The notes beneath the pieces were generated by a model. The model saw nothing but the letters and a program-made list of their open reading frames with translations, was not told where the DNA came from and made no database searches. A stretch of 64,000 bases of DNA, from the NCBI RefSeq assembly GCF_011022235.1, contig NZ_JAAIYP010000026.1, positions 83,469-147,468 of the forward strand. The letters run 5' to 3'. Both the position numbers and the translations under genes were made by a program. The stretch is from Magnetospirillum aberrantis SpK (lineage in GTDB: Bacteria > Pseudomonadota > Alphaproteobacteria > Rhodospirillales > Magnetospirillaceae). Each line of letters begins with the position of its first letter. Positions within the stretch are counted from its first letter, which is position 1. Shown here piece by piece: positions 10,332 to 18,639 of this stretch.

Positions 10332-10745
10332 ATGAAAGCCATCCGCGTCCACGACTGGCAACAGGTCGCCGCCGTCCTGGAGGTCGCGCGTGAATTGGGG
10401 CAACCGCCGGTACTGCTCAGCCCCCAGGCGGGGCAATGCGGAATCGGCTGGTGGCGCGAATTGATCCGCCGCGCCCGCGAAACCTTTCCCGACATGGCCT
10501 TCGAGACCATGCTGGATTGCGGACCGTCGGCCGGTTTGGCGCTGGCCGCCATTCGTGACGGCGCCGGACCGGTGGCGGTGATGGTTTCATCCGAAGTCTT
10601 GGAAAAGCTTTCCGACATCGCCCGCCAGGCGGGAACTCTGGCGACGGAAGGGGGGAAACCGGCGCTGGACCTGGCGGGGATGTCGGACGTGTCCCGGACA
10701 TGCCGGAACTGGCTGACGGATCAAGGCACGGCCCCCAAGACCTGA
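10332..10745 (+). CDS. Conserved hypothetical protein
   Basis: A 137-aa protein I do not recognise as a characterised family. It begins MKAIRVHDWQQVAAVLEVAR and contains SPQAGQCGIGWWRELI and MLDCGPSAGLALAAIRDG, alternating helix and strand without signal peptide or membrane segment. The first 110 residues have normal codon use; the tail is less regular. It is divergent from the zapA operon, sharing the gap at 10260-10331. Probably a small cytosolic alpha/beta protein. Confidence 0.6.
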   Translation: MKAIRVHDWQQVAAVLEVARELGQPPVLLSPQAGQCGIGWWRELIRRARETFPDMAFETMLDCGPSAGLALAAIRDGAGPVAVMVSSEVLEKLSDIARQAGTLATEGGKPALDLAGMSDVSRTCRNWLTDQGTAPKT

Positions 10746-10935
10746 TGGGGCTTGCGAGGGAGGAGTTCGGCCCAGTGGCCGCGTCCTTGCCGTCCTGGTC
10801 AAGATGACCCGGCATGGTGGCGGCATTAAGGTGCGATTGTGACCTTTTCGGGGCGCGGCGCACCCTTGCCAAAAGGGGGGTGGGCGTGTCTATGTTGCCA
10901 TTCGCCAGCGACCCACAGCGCAAAGGGCTACCGCC

Positions 10936-11568
10936 ATTTCCACCGCATCCTGCCGCCTCTACCTCATCACTCCGCCGGTCATCGAGAATCCGTATGAATG
11001 GGTGAAGACGTGGGAGGCCACCTTGGACGCCGGCGACGTCGCCTGTGTCCAGATCCGCCTGAAGGACCTGTCCGACGACGATCTGGCGCGCGTCGTGGAC
11101 TTGCTGCGCCCGCCGGCGCAAAAGCGCGGCGTCGCCGTGCTGCTCAACGACCGTCCCGATCTGGCGTTCGAGACCGGCTGCGACGGCGTCCATATCGGTC
11201 AGGAAGACGGCACTTATGCCGAGGCCCGCAAGGCGGTGGGCGACGGCATCGTCGGGGTCACCTGCCATGATTCGCGCCATCTGGCCATGGAGGCTGGCGA
11301 GAACGGTGCCGACTACGTCGCCTTCGGCGCTTTTTACCCCACCGCCACCAAGGACGCCAAGTTCCAGGCCGACACTGAATTGCTGCGGTGGTGGTCCGAA
11401 CTGTTCACCGTCCCCAGCGTCGCCATCGGCGGCATCACGGTGGACAATTGCCAACCTTTGGTCGAGGCCGGTGCCGACTTCCTGGCGGTGGCGGGCGGCG
11501 TGTGGAACCACCCGGAAGGCCCCGAGGCGGCGGTGCGCGCCTTCAACCGTATCCTGGCCGGAGGCTGA
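10936..11568 (+). CDS. thiE: Thiamine-phosphate synthase ThiE, non-standard start
   Basis: TIM-barrel enzyme joining HMP-PP and THZ-P to thiamine phosphate. Family motifs include [42 protein letters not shown] and VAIGGIT. The first in-frame ATG, GTG or TTG is the GTG at 11002, but the conserved first strand CRLYLITPP is encoded upstream of it at about 10954-10980. Back to the in-frame stop near 10840 no standard start occurs. The ATT at 10936 has AAAGGG 8 nt upstream and would give about 210 aa, the usual length. A -1 frameshift from the ATG at 10892 or a sequencing error is the alternative. Confidence 0.8.
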   Translation: MSTASCRLYLITPPVIENPYEWVKTWEATLDAGDVACVQIRLKDLSDDDLARVVDLLRPPAQKRGVAVLLNDRPDLAFETGCDGVHIGQEDGTYAEARKAVGDGIVGVTCHDSRHLAMEAGENGADYVAFGAFYPTATKDAKFQADTELLRWWSELFTVPSVAIGGITVDNCQPLVEAGADFLAVAGGVWNHPEGPEAAVRAFNRILAGG

Positions 11569-11572
11569 GGCG

Positions 11573-12154
11573 GTGCGCCGGGTCTGCGTGTTCTGCGGTT
11601 CCAGCAAGGGGGCGCGAGCGGATTACGCCGAGGCGGCGGCGGCCATGGGCCGCCTGGTGGCCGAACGCGGCCTGGGACTGGTTTACGGTGGTGGCGAAGT
11701 CGGCCTGATGGGCATTCTCGCCAATTCCGCCCTGGCCGCCGGCGGCGAGGTGATCGGAGTCATCCCCGAGGCGTTGATGCGCATGGAGGTGGGACACCCC
11801 AAGCTGACGGCGCTGCATGTGGTCGATACCATGCACGAACGCAAGGCGATGATGGCCGAACTGTCCGACGCCTTCGTCGCCCTGCCCGGCGGTATCGGCA
11901 CGCTCGAGGAATTGTTCGAGGTGTGGACCTGGGGCCAGCTTGGCATCCACCCCAAGCCCCTGGGCTTTCTCGACGTCGCCGGCTATTACGATTCCTTGCA
12001 TGCGTTCCTTGACCATTCGGTTGCCGAAGGCTTCCTCAAGGAACGCCACCGCGCCATGACAGCGGTGGAATCCGACCCCGCCCGCCTGCTCGACCGTCTG
12101 GCCGCCTATGTGCCGCCCAACGTGGTCAAAGTGGCCGGCCGCGATACCATTTGA
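11573..12154 (+). CDS. LOG-family cytokinin riboside 5'-monophosphate phosphoribohydrolase
   Basis: A 193-aa Rossmann-fold protein with the LOG/lysine-decarboxylase-like motif [18 protein letters not shown] and the N-terminal [12 protein letters not shown]. The family releases a base from nucleoside monophosphates. The GTG start at 11573 is 4 bp after the thiE stop and gives the usual family start. Coupling to thiE suggests a shared transcript; no functional link is visible. Confidence 0.9.
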   Translation: MRRVCVFCGSSKGARADYAEAAAAMGRLVAERGLGLVYGGGEVGLMGILANSALAAGGEVIGVIPEALMRMEVGHPKLTALHVVDTMHERKAMMAELSDAFVALPGGIGTLEELFEVWTWGQLGIHPKPLGFLDVAGYYDSLHAFLDHSVAEGFLKERHRAMTAVESDPARLLDRLAAYVPPNVVKVAGRDTI

Positions 12155-12194
12155 CGGTTCGCCGCCATGGCCGGCGAAAAGTGAATTTTCCTCG

Positions 12195-12223
12195 TTGACA
12201 GGCATGGGCCGCCCTTTTATAAA
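12195..12223 (+). promoter_or_regulatory. Strong promoter upstream of the tRNA-Val locus
   Basis: A perfect TTGACA (12195-12200) and TATAAA (12218-12223) are separated by 17 nt. They point at the truncated tRNA copy at 12275, indicating that this was the original tRNA promoter. Confidence 0.8.
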
Positions 12224-12270
12224 GCGGCCTCCCAACGCGGAACGCCAAGGCATCACCCTGGCGACAGAGT

Positions 12271-12525
12271 AGATGGGCGATTAGCTCAGCGGTAGAGCAC
12301 ACCCTTCACACGGGGGTTGCTCCCTCCCTTAGGGGACTGAGTTGATTAGGTTTTTTGTTTTGGGTCTCTGCACGTTTCCTGCACGTTCGGGGCTTGCCTC
12401 GAAAACAAGGATCAGGTAGAACCCCTCCTCGATCTCCCTTGATCGGGTCCAGCAGAGGAACCACCTCTGGCTGTAGAAGAGATGGGCGATTAGCTCAGCG
12501 GTAGAGCACACCCTTCACACGGGTG
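12271..12525. repeat. 46-bp direct repeat around the tRNA-Val locus
   Basis: Bases 12271-12316 are repeated exactly at 12480-12525. Each copy contains the first 42 nt of tRNA-Val, up to the 3' side of the anticodon stem. The 163 bp between the copies encode no recognisable gene; a minus-strand frame (12329-12511) could be the tail of an integrase-like gene but is too short to tell. The pattern fits site-specific insertion or unequal recombination at the tRNA. Confidence 0.7.
12275..12316 (+). pseudogene. Truncated 5' half of tRNA-Val(CAC)
   Basis: Identical to the first 42 nt of the intact tRNA at 12484, then diverges. It has acceptor 5' strand, D arm and anticodon arm but no T arm or 3' acceptor strand, so it cannot fold as a tRNA. 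It lies directly behind the strong promoter. Confidence 0.85.
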
Positions 12526-12558
12526 GGGTCGCAGGTTCAATCCCTGCATCGCCCACCA
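12484..12558 (+). tRNA. tRNA-Val (anticodon CAC)
   Basis: A complete cloverleaf: acceptor GGGCGAT with ATCGCCC, D stem GCTC/GAGC, anticodon stem CACCC/GGGTG with loop TTCACAC, T arm GCAGG-TTCAATC-CCTGC, and an encoded CCA at 12556-12558. Anticodon CAC reads GUG. With its old promoter 260 bp upstream, it depends on read-through or on a promoter within the inserted 163 bp. Confidence 0.95.
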
Positions 12559-13124
12559 TCTCTTCTAAATAAAACTCAAGACGAACAGCAAATACTGACA
12601 AGCAAAGACCCAACTGCGTCGGCAGATTTTCTTTGTTTGTTGTGTGCAGATATGGCCAACCACTGGCTATCAAATCTGCAAGAGACACCAACACCTCACC
12701 TTCACTGTCGCCGCGCCACTGCCAGACATATCTCCCTGGCGCCTGCGCTCCCGATATTCTGTCGAACGGCGCAATCACCGCTCCATGCCGTGCGGAAATG
12801 TGACGGCGCCGTTTTACGGCAACAGCTGGGACCACGCCCGGTCCAATTGAGCCTGGGTGTCCTTCATGTCGCGGGTGATCAGCAACACCGGCAGATCGGC
12901 CGTCCATGGAGATCGGCGCCATTGCCGGGGAGAAATTCGCTGGCTTGCCTTCTTGCGGCAAAGGCATCGCGGCCCGCGAGCGGATTGAGGCGGACTTGCG
13001 ACGAATGGCGTTGCGGCATGAAGCACCTTGGAAGCTTTCGGCCAATGCCATCGCGGTGATGGACGCCACCTGCGATCAATTCTCTCCCCGCCGATAGAGG
13101 GGATACCGCCTTCAGCTTGAAATC
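12559..13124. other. Gene-poor start of the tRNA-linked island
   Basis: I see no gene I can support. Base composition is lower in GC and mixed at 12559-12720. A 63-codon plus-strand frame (12906-13097, ending QFSPRR) has ordinary codon use near its end (RERIEADLRRMALRHEAPW) and may be a remnant of a real gene, but it lacks a good ribosome site and any family I know. Confidence 0.5.
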
Positions 13125-13162
13125 GTATCCGGGATACCATAGATTATGAGTATCCGGGATAC
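13125..13162. promoter_or_regulatory. Twin 13-bp palindromes, probable toxin/antitoxin operators
   Basis: GTATCCGGGATAC occurs at 13125-13137 and 13150-13162. Each is a perfect dyad with 6-bp arms around a central G, and the centres are 25 bp apart. A half-site GGATAC occurs at 13101-13106. The second copy lies just before the GGAGG ribosome site of the antitoxin gene, as expected for autorepression. Confidence 0.7.
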
Positions 13163-13172
13163 GGAGGCGGCA

Positions 13173-13514
13173 ATGTCCATGCGCGACAGGATCAGGAAAT
13201 ACAAGACCGAGGGCGGAGCGGCCGGGATGGTCCGCGTGGAGGTTCTGGTGCCGCCGGAGGGACGGCAAGCCATTGTCGATCTGGCGGCCAAATTGCGGTC
13301 TGAGTATCGCGCGGCACAGCAACCGTCTGAACTGTTCACCCTCCACAAGGAAGCGATGGACAAATTCGGGGTCCGCTGCTTTTGGAACATGAAGCCCTCG
13401 GCCACGGCAGATGGAATGAGAGTGGTTGCCGCTCAACTCCGCAAGCATGGCGGCATGGATGCCTGGCGCCTTGCAAGCAAGATCAAGGAGGTGTTGGAAC
13501 ATGCCGCTGGATGA
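13173..13514 (+). CDS. Probable antitoxin of an AbiEii-type pair
   Basis: A 113-aa basic protein. The ATG at 13173 is chosen because GGAGG lies 5 nt upstream; the in-frame ATG at 13146 would overlap the operator and has no ribosome site. The region VRVEVLVPPEGRQAIVDLAAKLR gives a strand followed by a helix, compatible with a ribbon-helix-helix-like DNA-binding start; the C-terminal half is helical. It does not look like the classical AbiEi winged-helix antitoxin. It overlaps the toxin start by 14 bp. Role inferred from context. Confidence 0.55.
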   Translation: MSMRDRIRKYKTEGGAAGMVRVEVLVPPEGRQAIVDLAAKLRSEYRAAQQPSELFTLHKEAMDKFGVRCFWNMKPSATADGMRVVAAQLRKHGGMDAWRLASKIKEVLEHAAG

Positions 13515-14391
13515 CCTTCAGAAGGCGGTTCTGACTGTCCTTCTTCCGAATCGGACCCCCAAGAGTGTTTTCGCTGGCGGCTCCGTCCTCAATCGACATG
13601 CCTTCCGCCTGTCCGACGACCAGGACATCTTTCATGCTGAGGATGTTGATGTTCTCGAAATTTATGAACGCGACGTCCTTACGCTCCAGGCCGCTGGGTA
13701 TTCGGTAGAGGTAACCAAGAGGTACGAGGGCTTCATTGAGGCCATCGTTGGTGCCGAAGATGCCGGGTGGACCAAAGTCCAATGGGTTGAAGCCGGATCC
13801 TGGACCTTCTTCACCCCTGTGCCCGATCCCGAATATGGATATCGACTGCACATCGCGGACCTCGCTATCAACAAGACTCTGGCGGCTGGAGGTCGCCGCG
13901 AAGTCCGCGACTTCGTGGATCTCTTCCTGATCCACCGCCATGTGATGCCGCTGTGGCAGGCTATCTGGGCGGCGCCGGGTAAGGACGAGAATTGGTCGCC
14001 TCTCTCGTTGGCCGAGCAGATCACCAGGAAGAACAACTTCCATCAGGAAGATCTCGATGAGGCTATCGACAGCCTGATGGATCTCTCGATGGCCGAGATC
14101 GGAGCCACGATCAAAGAGGCCATCGAAGAAGCGCGAGAGGTTTTCCAAACCCTTCCCGACGAGACGGCGGGTTGTCTTCTGATCGATGGAAGTGGGCGTC
14201 TGGTTGACGACTTCCAGCGTTTTGGGCAACCGGACGTGCAATTGCTGCGCCCCAAGCGCGGCGGCACCTGGCCTTCTGGCCCGGACATCGACCATACCCT
14301 CATTGAAGGTCTGGTCGAGCGCTTCGGTCGGGATGGCGCCAAGTTGTTGGAAGCTGACGAGGAGGCCAGCAACGACTTCCCTGGGCGATGA
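13501..14391 (+). CDS. AbiEii-type nucleotidyltransferase toxin
   Basis: A 296-aa protein starting at the ATG at 13501. GGSVLNRHAFRLSDDQDIF (about residues 20-38) corresponds to the GGT-Rx-S-D-D motif of the AbiEii/DUF1814 nucleotidyltransferases, and REVRDFVDLFLIHR near residue 135 matches their conserved R-D-D-L helix. In this family the enzyme blocks growth by modifying tRNA ends or related targets and is neutralised by a co-encoded antitoxin. The second motif reads DDQD rather than DID, so the family is clear but the exact activity is not. Located in an island next to a tRNA. Confidence 0.72.
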   Translation: MPLDDLQKAVLTVLLPNRTPKSVFAGGSVLNRHAFRLSDDQDIFHAEDVDVLEIYERDVLTLQAAGYSVEVTKRYEGFIEAIVGAEDAGWTKVQWVEAGSWTFFTPVPDPEYGYRLHIADLAINKTLAAGGRREVRDFVDLFLIHRHVMPLWQAIWAAPGKDENWSPLSLAEQITRKNNFHQEDLDEAIDSLMDLSMAEIGATIKEAIEEAREVFQTLPDETAGCLLIDGSGRLVDDFQRFGQPDVQLLRPKRGGTWPSGPDIDHTLIEGLVERFGRDGAKLLEADEEASNDFPGR

Positions 14392-14470
14392 GTATCAAGT
14401 TGCCTGATGGGTGACCGGATATGTCACCGGTTCAGTCCATCATCAAGGTGCCACTCCAGGGAGCACTTCC

Positions 14471-14700
14471 TTGAACGACCTGTCGCCCCCTCCCCCCGAT
14501 CTCATCGAGTGCAGCTTGAGCATGGCTTGGCAGGAGGTCTGTTCGGTTTCCATTTCCGAGGACGGGCGCCTGAGCTTCCCCGAGATCGGCAAGGATCCTG
14601 GGCTATATCGGATCACCATCCGACAGGGGGCGTTGTGCGAGGTCTACATCGGCGAGGTCACCAATCTGCGGCGGCGGTTCTCCGGCCGGATCGATCACGA
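14471..14700 (+). pseudogene. Truncated GIY-YIG nuclease-like protein
   Basis: From a possible TTG start at 14471, about 75 codons read into LSFPEIGKDPGLYRITI and VYIGEVTNLRRRFSGR. This matches the GIY (GLYRI) and YIG (VYIG) strands and the following arginine helix of GIY-YIG domains. Beyond about 14700 the frame loses this character and opposite-strand coding begins, so the domain is cut before its catalytic Glu/Asn region. Confidence 0.6.
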
Positions 14701-14999
14701 ATCACCTTGTCGTCGCCAAAGCCCTGATCGACCGTTCCGACCCGGCGGCCGAAGTTGTCCCGCTGAATGTATTCGCCGCCGTTCCTGGGGACGTACCAGA
14801 TGGCGCCGCCGTCCCGATCCACCATGATGGACCCGCCGCCGCCATACACCGTCTCATCGGAGAATACGGTTTCCCCTTCAGGTTCCGCCCGTTCGAGATA
14901 AGCGCCGTTACGCCACGCATCGGCAAACGCCGAGCCGATGGCCCATTCCGCACGCCGCTTCGTCTCCACGCGCTCCTGTCGCGCCAAAGCTTCCGCCAC
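14658..14999 (-). CDS. Orphan hypothetical ORF in the island
   Basis: About 113 codons beginning VAEALARQERVETKRRAEW with GGGSIMVDRDGGAIWYVP and EYIQRDNFGRRVG. Residue composition looks protein-like, more so than any opposing frame here. The frame stays open upstream (KIPARL before the start), so the N-terminus is uncertain and may be a fused remnant. The last 15 codons overlap the GIY-YIG fragment. I do not recognise the family. Confidence 0.4.
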   Translation of the reverse strand: MAEALARQERVETKRRAEWAIGSAFADAWRNGAYLERAEPEGETVFSDETVYGGGGSIMVDRDGGAIWYVPRNGGEYIQRDNFGRRVGTVDQGFGDDKVIRDRSGRRTAAADW

Positions 15000-15029
15000 C
15001 AGCCTTGCTGGTATCTTCCGCCGGAAGGG

Positions 15030-15292
15030 GCTTTGCCCATGTCTTCAAACACACCTTCGTGAGCTGGCTCCTGCACAGCGGCAGGTCGTTCGAGGCGATA
15101 GCCAAGATCGTCAACACCTCTCCCCGCACCCTCGAACGCCATTACGGTCACTGGGACGTCAGCCGCGCCGATGAGATCGGCGGCGCGGTGGCGCTCGACG
15201 GGCACCTGAAGGCGTTGGCGGCCTGGAGCCTTCCCGAACTGGCTGGCGAGATCGAACAGCCCGGCGAAGTCGAGGACTTCTCCGCGGAATGA
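15030..15292 (+). pseudogene. Tyrosine recombinase (phage integrase), C-terminal fragment
   Basis: The peptide HVFKHTFVSWLLHSGRSF followed by IVNTSPRTLERHYGHW matches box II of tyrosine recombinases: H-x-x-K/R-H, then a histidine-like position and the catalytic Tyr (RHYGH). The upstream arm-binding domain and first catalytic Arg are missing, and the sequence before about 15030 belongs to the opposite-strand ORF. An acidic tail (EIEQPGEVEDF) ends it. It is the likely remnant of the integrase that brought the island into tRNA-Val. Confidence 0.7.
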
Positions 15293-15842
15293 AGGCCCTT
15301 GGAACCGCCACCGTGCGGTTGTCGCATGCGATGGGACACCCGACGATGGTGCCGGAACGATGGAGGATGGGAATGGCGGAAGGCTGTGTCATCAATTGGT
15401 TCGCGTGGCGGGACACTGAAGGCCTGAAGAGGGTGATGCACGCCCCCCCAGGGCAAAAGGTTCTGGCACGAGGGGGAAACCGGCTTCGCCGAAGCGGAAA
15501 TCGAGGGGGTGACGGAGATGATGCGGGCCGCCCCCCTTCGCCAGATCCAACCCGATCATGCTAATTTCGTTCATGGACGGCCCCCCGTCTTCAAGTGGTG
15601 TGTGTGTTCAACGACCACTTTGGCGCATTGCGACGCCGGTGAGCAGGGGCCGTCCACCCCATCATTGCGGGCGCGGCCAAGTGGCCGGAGGGCCACGCCC
15701 GGCGAGGGGCAAAAAGAAATTTCCGACCAAAGGTCGGGAATTTCTGAAACGAGTATGACACGCACGCCAAGCCTCTTGCCAAGCGGCGATTGACGGGGTA
15801 GGCCAGTTCATCCGCATCGTCGCCCAGGGGGGAACCCATTCC
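15293..15842. other. Non-coding right flank of the island
   Basis: No gene is supported in these 550 bases. Open frames exist on both strands but lack ribosome sites and family resemblance. The only structure I see is the hairpin at 15715-15745. No third copy of the tRNA-derived repeat is visible. Confidence 0.55.
15711..15745 (-). terminator. Hairpin followed by T tract on the minus strand
   Basis: A 14-bp stem (15715-15728 with 15732-15745, one wobble) with a 3-nt loop is followed on the minus strand by five T. It has the shape of an intrinsic terminator, though no gene with a supported product ends just upstream on that strand. Confidence 0.45.
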
Positions 15843-16163
15843 ATGAAGATGCATTTGGCCGCCGTGGCGGCGTTTGCCGCCCTGTCCCTGTCCGCTTGTT
15901 CCACCGACCCGCGGCCGCTGGTGCCCGACACCGCCCAGGGCCCCACCAGCTATGTCTGCTACAACAGCGCCGCCTCGACCCCCGAAGAGGTCCTGACCAT
16001 CGCCGCCCGTCAATGCGGCAAGTCCGGCCTGGGAGTTTCCGGGCTGATCGGCCAAAGCTTCACCCCGTTGCGGTGCGGCATCCTGACGCCGTCGGTCGCC
16101 GCCTTCCAGTGCGGCTATGCCAGCACCTGGATGTTCCCGACGCTGCCCAATCCGGCCCAGTAA
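15843..16163 (+). CDS. Small cysteine-containing lipoprotein
   Basis: A 106-aa protein with a lipoprotein signal peptide (MKMHLAAV..., lipobox LSAC, lipidated Cys 19) after a GGGGGA ribosome site. The mature part is short and has four further cysteines (SYVCYN, RQCGKSG, LRCGIL, QCGYAS), enough for two disulfides. An outer-membrane or periplasmic structural role is possible. No family recognised. The first real gene after the island. Confidence 0.75.
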   Translation: MKMHLAAVAAFAALSLSACSTDPRPLVPDTAQGPTSYVCYNSAASTPEEVLTIAARQCGKSGLGVSGLIGQSFTPLRCGILTPSVAAFQCGYASTWMFPTLPNPAQ

Positions 16164-16312
16164 TACCAAGTCTCGATGAGCACGACTCATCGAGACTTGG
16201 TCGGGCGCAAGGCGCCCGCGCCGCCGACGCGGCGGGAGCCAAGGGTTTTGGAAAAACCCGCCCGGCGCTTGAGGGCGGCGTTGATCGGTTCAGATCAACG
16301 CGATTTAGTATA
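16164..16312. repeat. Hairpin-rich intergenic element
   Basis: Five hairpins in a row: a perfect 15-bp stem at 16166-16200; GGGCGC/GCGCCC at 16203-16217; CGCCGC/GCGGCG at 16219-16234; GGGTTTT/AAAACCC near 16243-16259; and TTGATC/GATCAA at 16281-16298. No reading frame runs through it. This architecture suggests a dispersed, transcribed palindromic element rather than a simple terminator. Confidence 0.6.
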
Positions 16313-16320
16313 ACGACAAA

Positions 16321-16354
16321 GGCCGCCGCCCCAAAGGGGCAGCGGCCTTTTTTT
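16321..16354 (+). terminator. Rho-independent terminator between converging genes
   Basis: A 12-bp stem with one mismatch (16321-16332 with 16336-16347) and an AAA loop is followed by seven T on the plus strand. It serves the lipoprotein gene; on the minus strand the T tract is weak. Confidence 0.75.
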
Positions 16355-16365
16355 CGTCGCCAGCG

Positions 16366-17346
16366 TCAAACCTGTTCGATGGCCGACAAAAGCCAGGTTC
16401 CGCCGGGGCTGCGCACGAAGGTCCAGGCTTCGGTCGCTTCGACCGGATTGACCGGGTCGCCCTCGACCACCTGGTTGTCGGCCAGACGGACCACGTAATC
16501 CTTGGCCGAGAAGGTGATGGTCGCGGTGGCGTATTCAAGCTTGCCGTCGCTCCAGGTCTCGCTGACCTCACCTTTCAGCAATTGCACGTCTTCCATCACG
16601 TTGCGCACGCCGCGCGACTGGTCGCGGGCTTGGTCCTCGCCCATCCACCCCAGAACTTCCGGGGTGACGAACTGACGCAACGCCACCGGATTACCGTCCG
16701 ACCATGCCTTTTGCACGCCTTCGATGATGCGCCCAAAGGTCTCTTGGTCCTCGGGAGTGACCTCGAATTCCTTTTCCACCCGGCGCTCAGGCGTCGAGTT
16801 GGCGGCAGAGGCGTAATCGGCCGGCATCTCGCGGTCATAGGCGCCGACACCCGCGGGCGCCGAAGCGGCGGCACGGCGGCGGAAGAAACGTATGGCCAGC
16901 CACACCAGACCGCCGATCAGCGCCAGTTGCAGCATCATGCCGACGACACTGGCGCCGGGTGCCGCCTCGGACGCGGCGGCCAGGGCCGGCGAATGGCCGA
17001 ACAGCATGGAACCGATGCCCACGCCCACCAGACCGCCCAGGATGCCGCCCATCATGGGATTGCGTTGAAAGAAACCAGGCGGCTGGGCGGCCATCGGCGT
17101 CGCCATGCCCGTGGCAGGCGAACGGACGGCGCCGGGATTGTACATGGGCTGGGTGGCGCCCATGACCGGAGCCGTCGGCTGGGTGGCCGTGGTCGGCGGG
17201 GTGATGGAACGTTCGATCGGACGGTCATAGGTGCGCGACCCGCGCGAGCCCATGCTGCCGCCCTTGCCGGCACGCGCCCAGGCGTCGGCCCCCATGGACA
17301 GGGTGACCACGGCGGCGAGAAGGACGGCGAACAGCTTGTGCCTCAT
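16366..17346 (-). CDS. Tim44-domain membrane protein
   Basis: About 326 aa from the ATG at 17346, which opens a signal sequence (MRHKLFAVLLAAVVTL, possible cleavage at AWARA). A serine/threonine/proline-rich linker (residues 30-110), a glycine-rich hydrophobic stretch, a membrane helix (about 135-160) and a C-terminal Tim44-like domain (about 200-326, EFEVTPEDQETFGRII to GTWLLSAIEQV) follow. The domain folds as a NTF2-like pocket and in mitochondria anchors import machinery; in bacteria its role is unsettled. Possibly an envelope assembly factor. Confidence 0.8.
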   Translation of the reverse strand: MRHKLFAVLLAAVVTLSMGADAWARAGKGGSMGSRGSRTYDRPIERSITPPTTATQPTAPVMGATQPMYNPGAVRSPATGMATPMAAQPPGFFQRNPMMGGILGGLVGVGIGSMLFGHSPALAAASEAAPGASVVGMMLQLALIGGLVWLAIRFFRRRAAASAPAGVGAYDREMPADYASAANSTPERRVEKEFEVTPEDQETFGRIIEGVQKAWSDGNPVALRQFVTPEVLGWMGEDQARDQSRGVRNVMEDVQLLKGEVSETWSDGKLEYATATITFSAKDYVVRLADNQVVEGDPVNPVEATEAWTFVRSPGGTWLLSAIEQV

Positions 17347-17428
17347 GCGAATATCCCGTTCGGAAAAAAAATGGCGGGACCCATATAGGTCCCGCCATCG
17401 GCAATTCAAACGCTGTCAGGGCGGTTTC

Positions 17429-18544
17429 TCAGGAATCCTGTTCCGCGCCTTGGATGCGATGCGCCAGGGACGCGGCCATGAACTGGTCCAGGTCGCCATC
17501 CAGCACGCCCTGGGTGTCCGAGGTTTCGACGTTGGTCCGCAGGTCCTTGACCATCTGGTAAGGCTGAAGCACATAGGAACGGATCTGGTGACCCCACCCG
17601 ATGTCGGTCTTGGTGTCTTCCAACGCCTGGGCGGCGGCCTCGCGCTTTTGCAATTCGGCCTCGTACATGCGGGCACGCAGCATTTCCCAGGCCCGCGCCC
17701 GGTTCTGGTGCTGCGAACGCTCGGTCTGGCAGGCCACCACGATGTTGGTGGGAATGTGGGTGATGCGCACCGCCGAATCGGTCTTGTTGATGTGCTGACC
17801 GCCCGCGCCGGACGCGCGGTAGGTGTCGATACGGCAGTCGCTTTCATTGATCTGGATGTCGATGGTGTCGTCCACCTGGGGATAGACCCACACCGAAGCG
17901 AAGCTGGTCTGGCGCCGGGCGTTGCTGTCGAACGGCGAGATACGGACCAGACGGTGCACGCCGGCTTCGGTCTTCAGCCAGCCATAGGCGTTGTGGCCGA
18001 TGACCTTCATGGTCACCGACTTGATGCCCGCCGCTTCACCGGCGGTCTCTTCCACCAGTTCGACCTTGTACCCGTGCTGCTCGGCCCAACGGAAATACAT
18101 GCGCTGCATCATCTCGGCCCAGTCCTGGGCCTCGGTGCCGCCAGCGCCGGCATTGATTTCCACGTAGCAATCGTTGGAATCGGCCTCGCCCGACAGAAGG
18201 GTTTCCAGTTCCATCTTGCCGGCGCGGTCCTTGACGGCGCGCAACTGGGACTCGGCGTCGGCGGCGACGGCGGCGTCCCCCTCCATGTCGGCCAATTCGA
18301 TCAACTCGACCAGTTCGGTCACTTCGTTTTCCATGCTGCGGCACCCCTGGACCAGGGCATCCAGGCGGGTGCGCTCCTGCATCAGCTTCTGGGCACGCTC
18401 GGCGTCGTTCCACAGATTTGGATCCTCGGACGCCGCGTTCAATTCGTCCAGGCGCATCAGCGCCTCGTCCCAATTGAGGTGACGCTTGAGCAGGGCCACG
18501 GAGTTGCGAACATCCTGGGCCAGCGCTTCGATCTCGGCGCGCAC
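17429..18544 (-). CDS. prfB: Peptide chain release factor 2
   Basis: About 371 aa. The GTG at 18544 is chosen because AGGA lies 6 nt upstream and the protein then starts [12 protein letters not shown]. The stop-codon-reading tripeptide SPF is in [12 protein letters not shown], and the GGQ peptidyl-transfer motif is in [18 protein letters not shown]2 releases peptides at UGA and UAA. Unlike many bacterial RF2 genes, no in-frame UGA or slippery site interrupts the early codons, so it lacks the autoregulatory frameshift. Confidence 0.96.
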   Translation of the reverse strand: MRAEIEALAQDVRNSVALLKRHLNWDEALMRLDELNAASEDPNLWNDAERAQKLMQERTRLDALVQGCRSMENEVTELVELIELADMEGDAAVAADAESQLRAVKDRAGKMELETLLSGEADSNDCYVEINAGAGGTEAQDWAEMMQRMYFRWAEQHGYKVELVEETAGEAAGIKSVTMKVIGHNAYGWLKTEAGVHRLVRISPFDSNARRQTSFASVWVYPQVDDTIDIQINESDCRIDTYRASGAGGQHINKTDSAVRITHIPTNIVVACQTERSQHQNRARAWEMLRARMYEAELQKREAAAQALEDTKTDIGWGHQIRSYVLQPYQMVKDLRTNVETSDTQGVLDGDLDQFMAASLAHRIQGAEQDS

Positions 18545-18639
18545 GGCTTTTCCTTTCCAAACGGACCACAAGGTCCAAATTCAACAGAAGGGCAGTTTTA
18601 GGGGAAGGCCGCGAGATTGGCAACAATCCCCCAAAACAG

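Noticed and set aside
12515..13069. Minus-strand ORF ending GDAGIEPATPPV
   Set aside because: This peptide is a known artefact of reading tRNA genes antisense; the frame covers tRNA-Val.
17429..18571. Programmed frameshift in prfB
   Set aside because: The RF2 frame is continuous from the GTG to the stop, with no early UGA.
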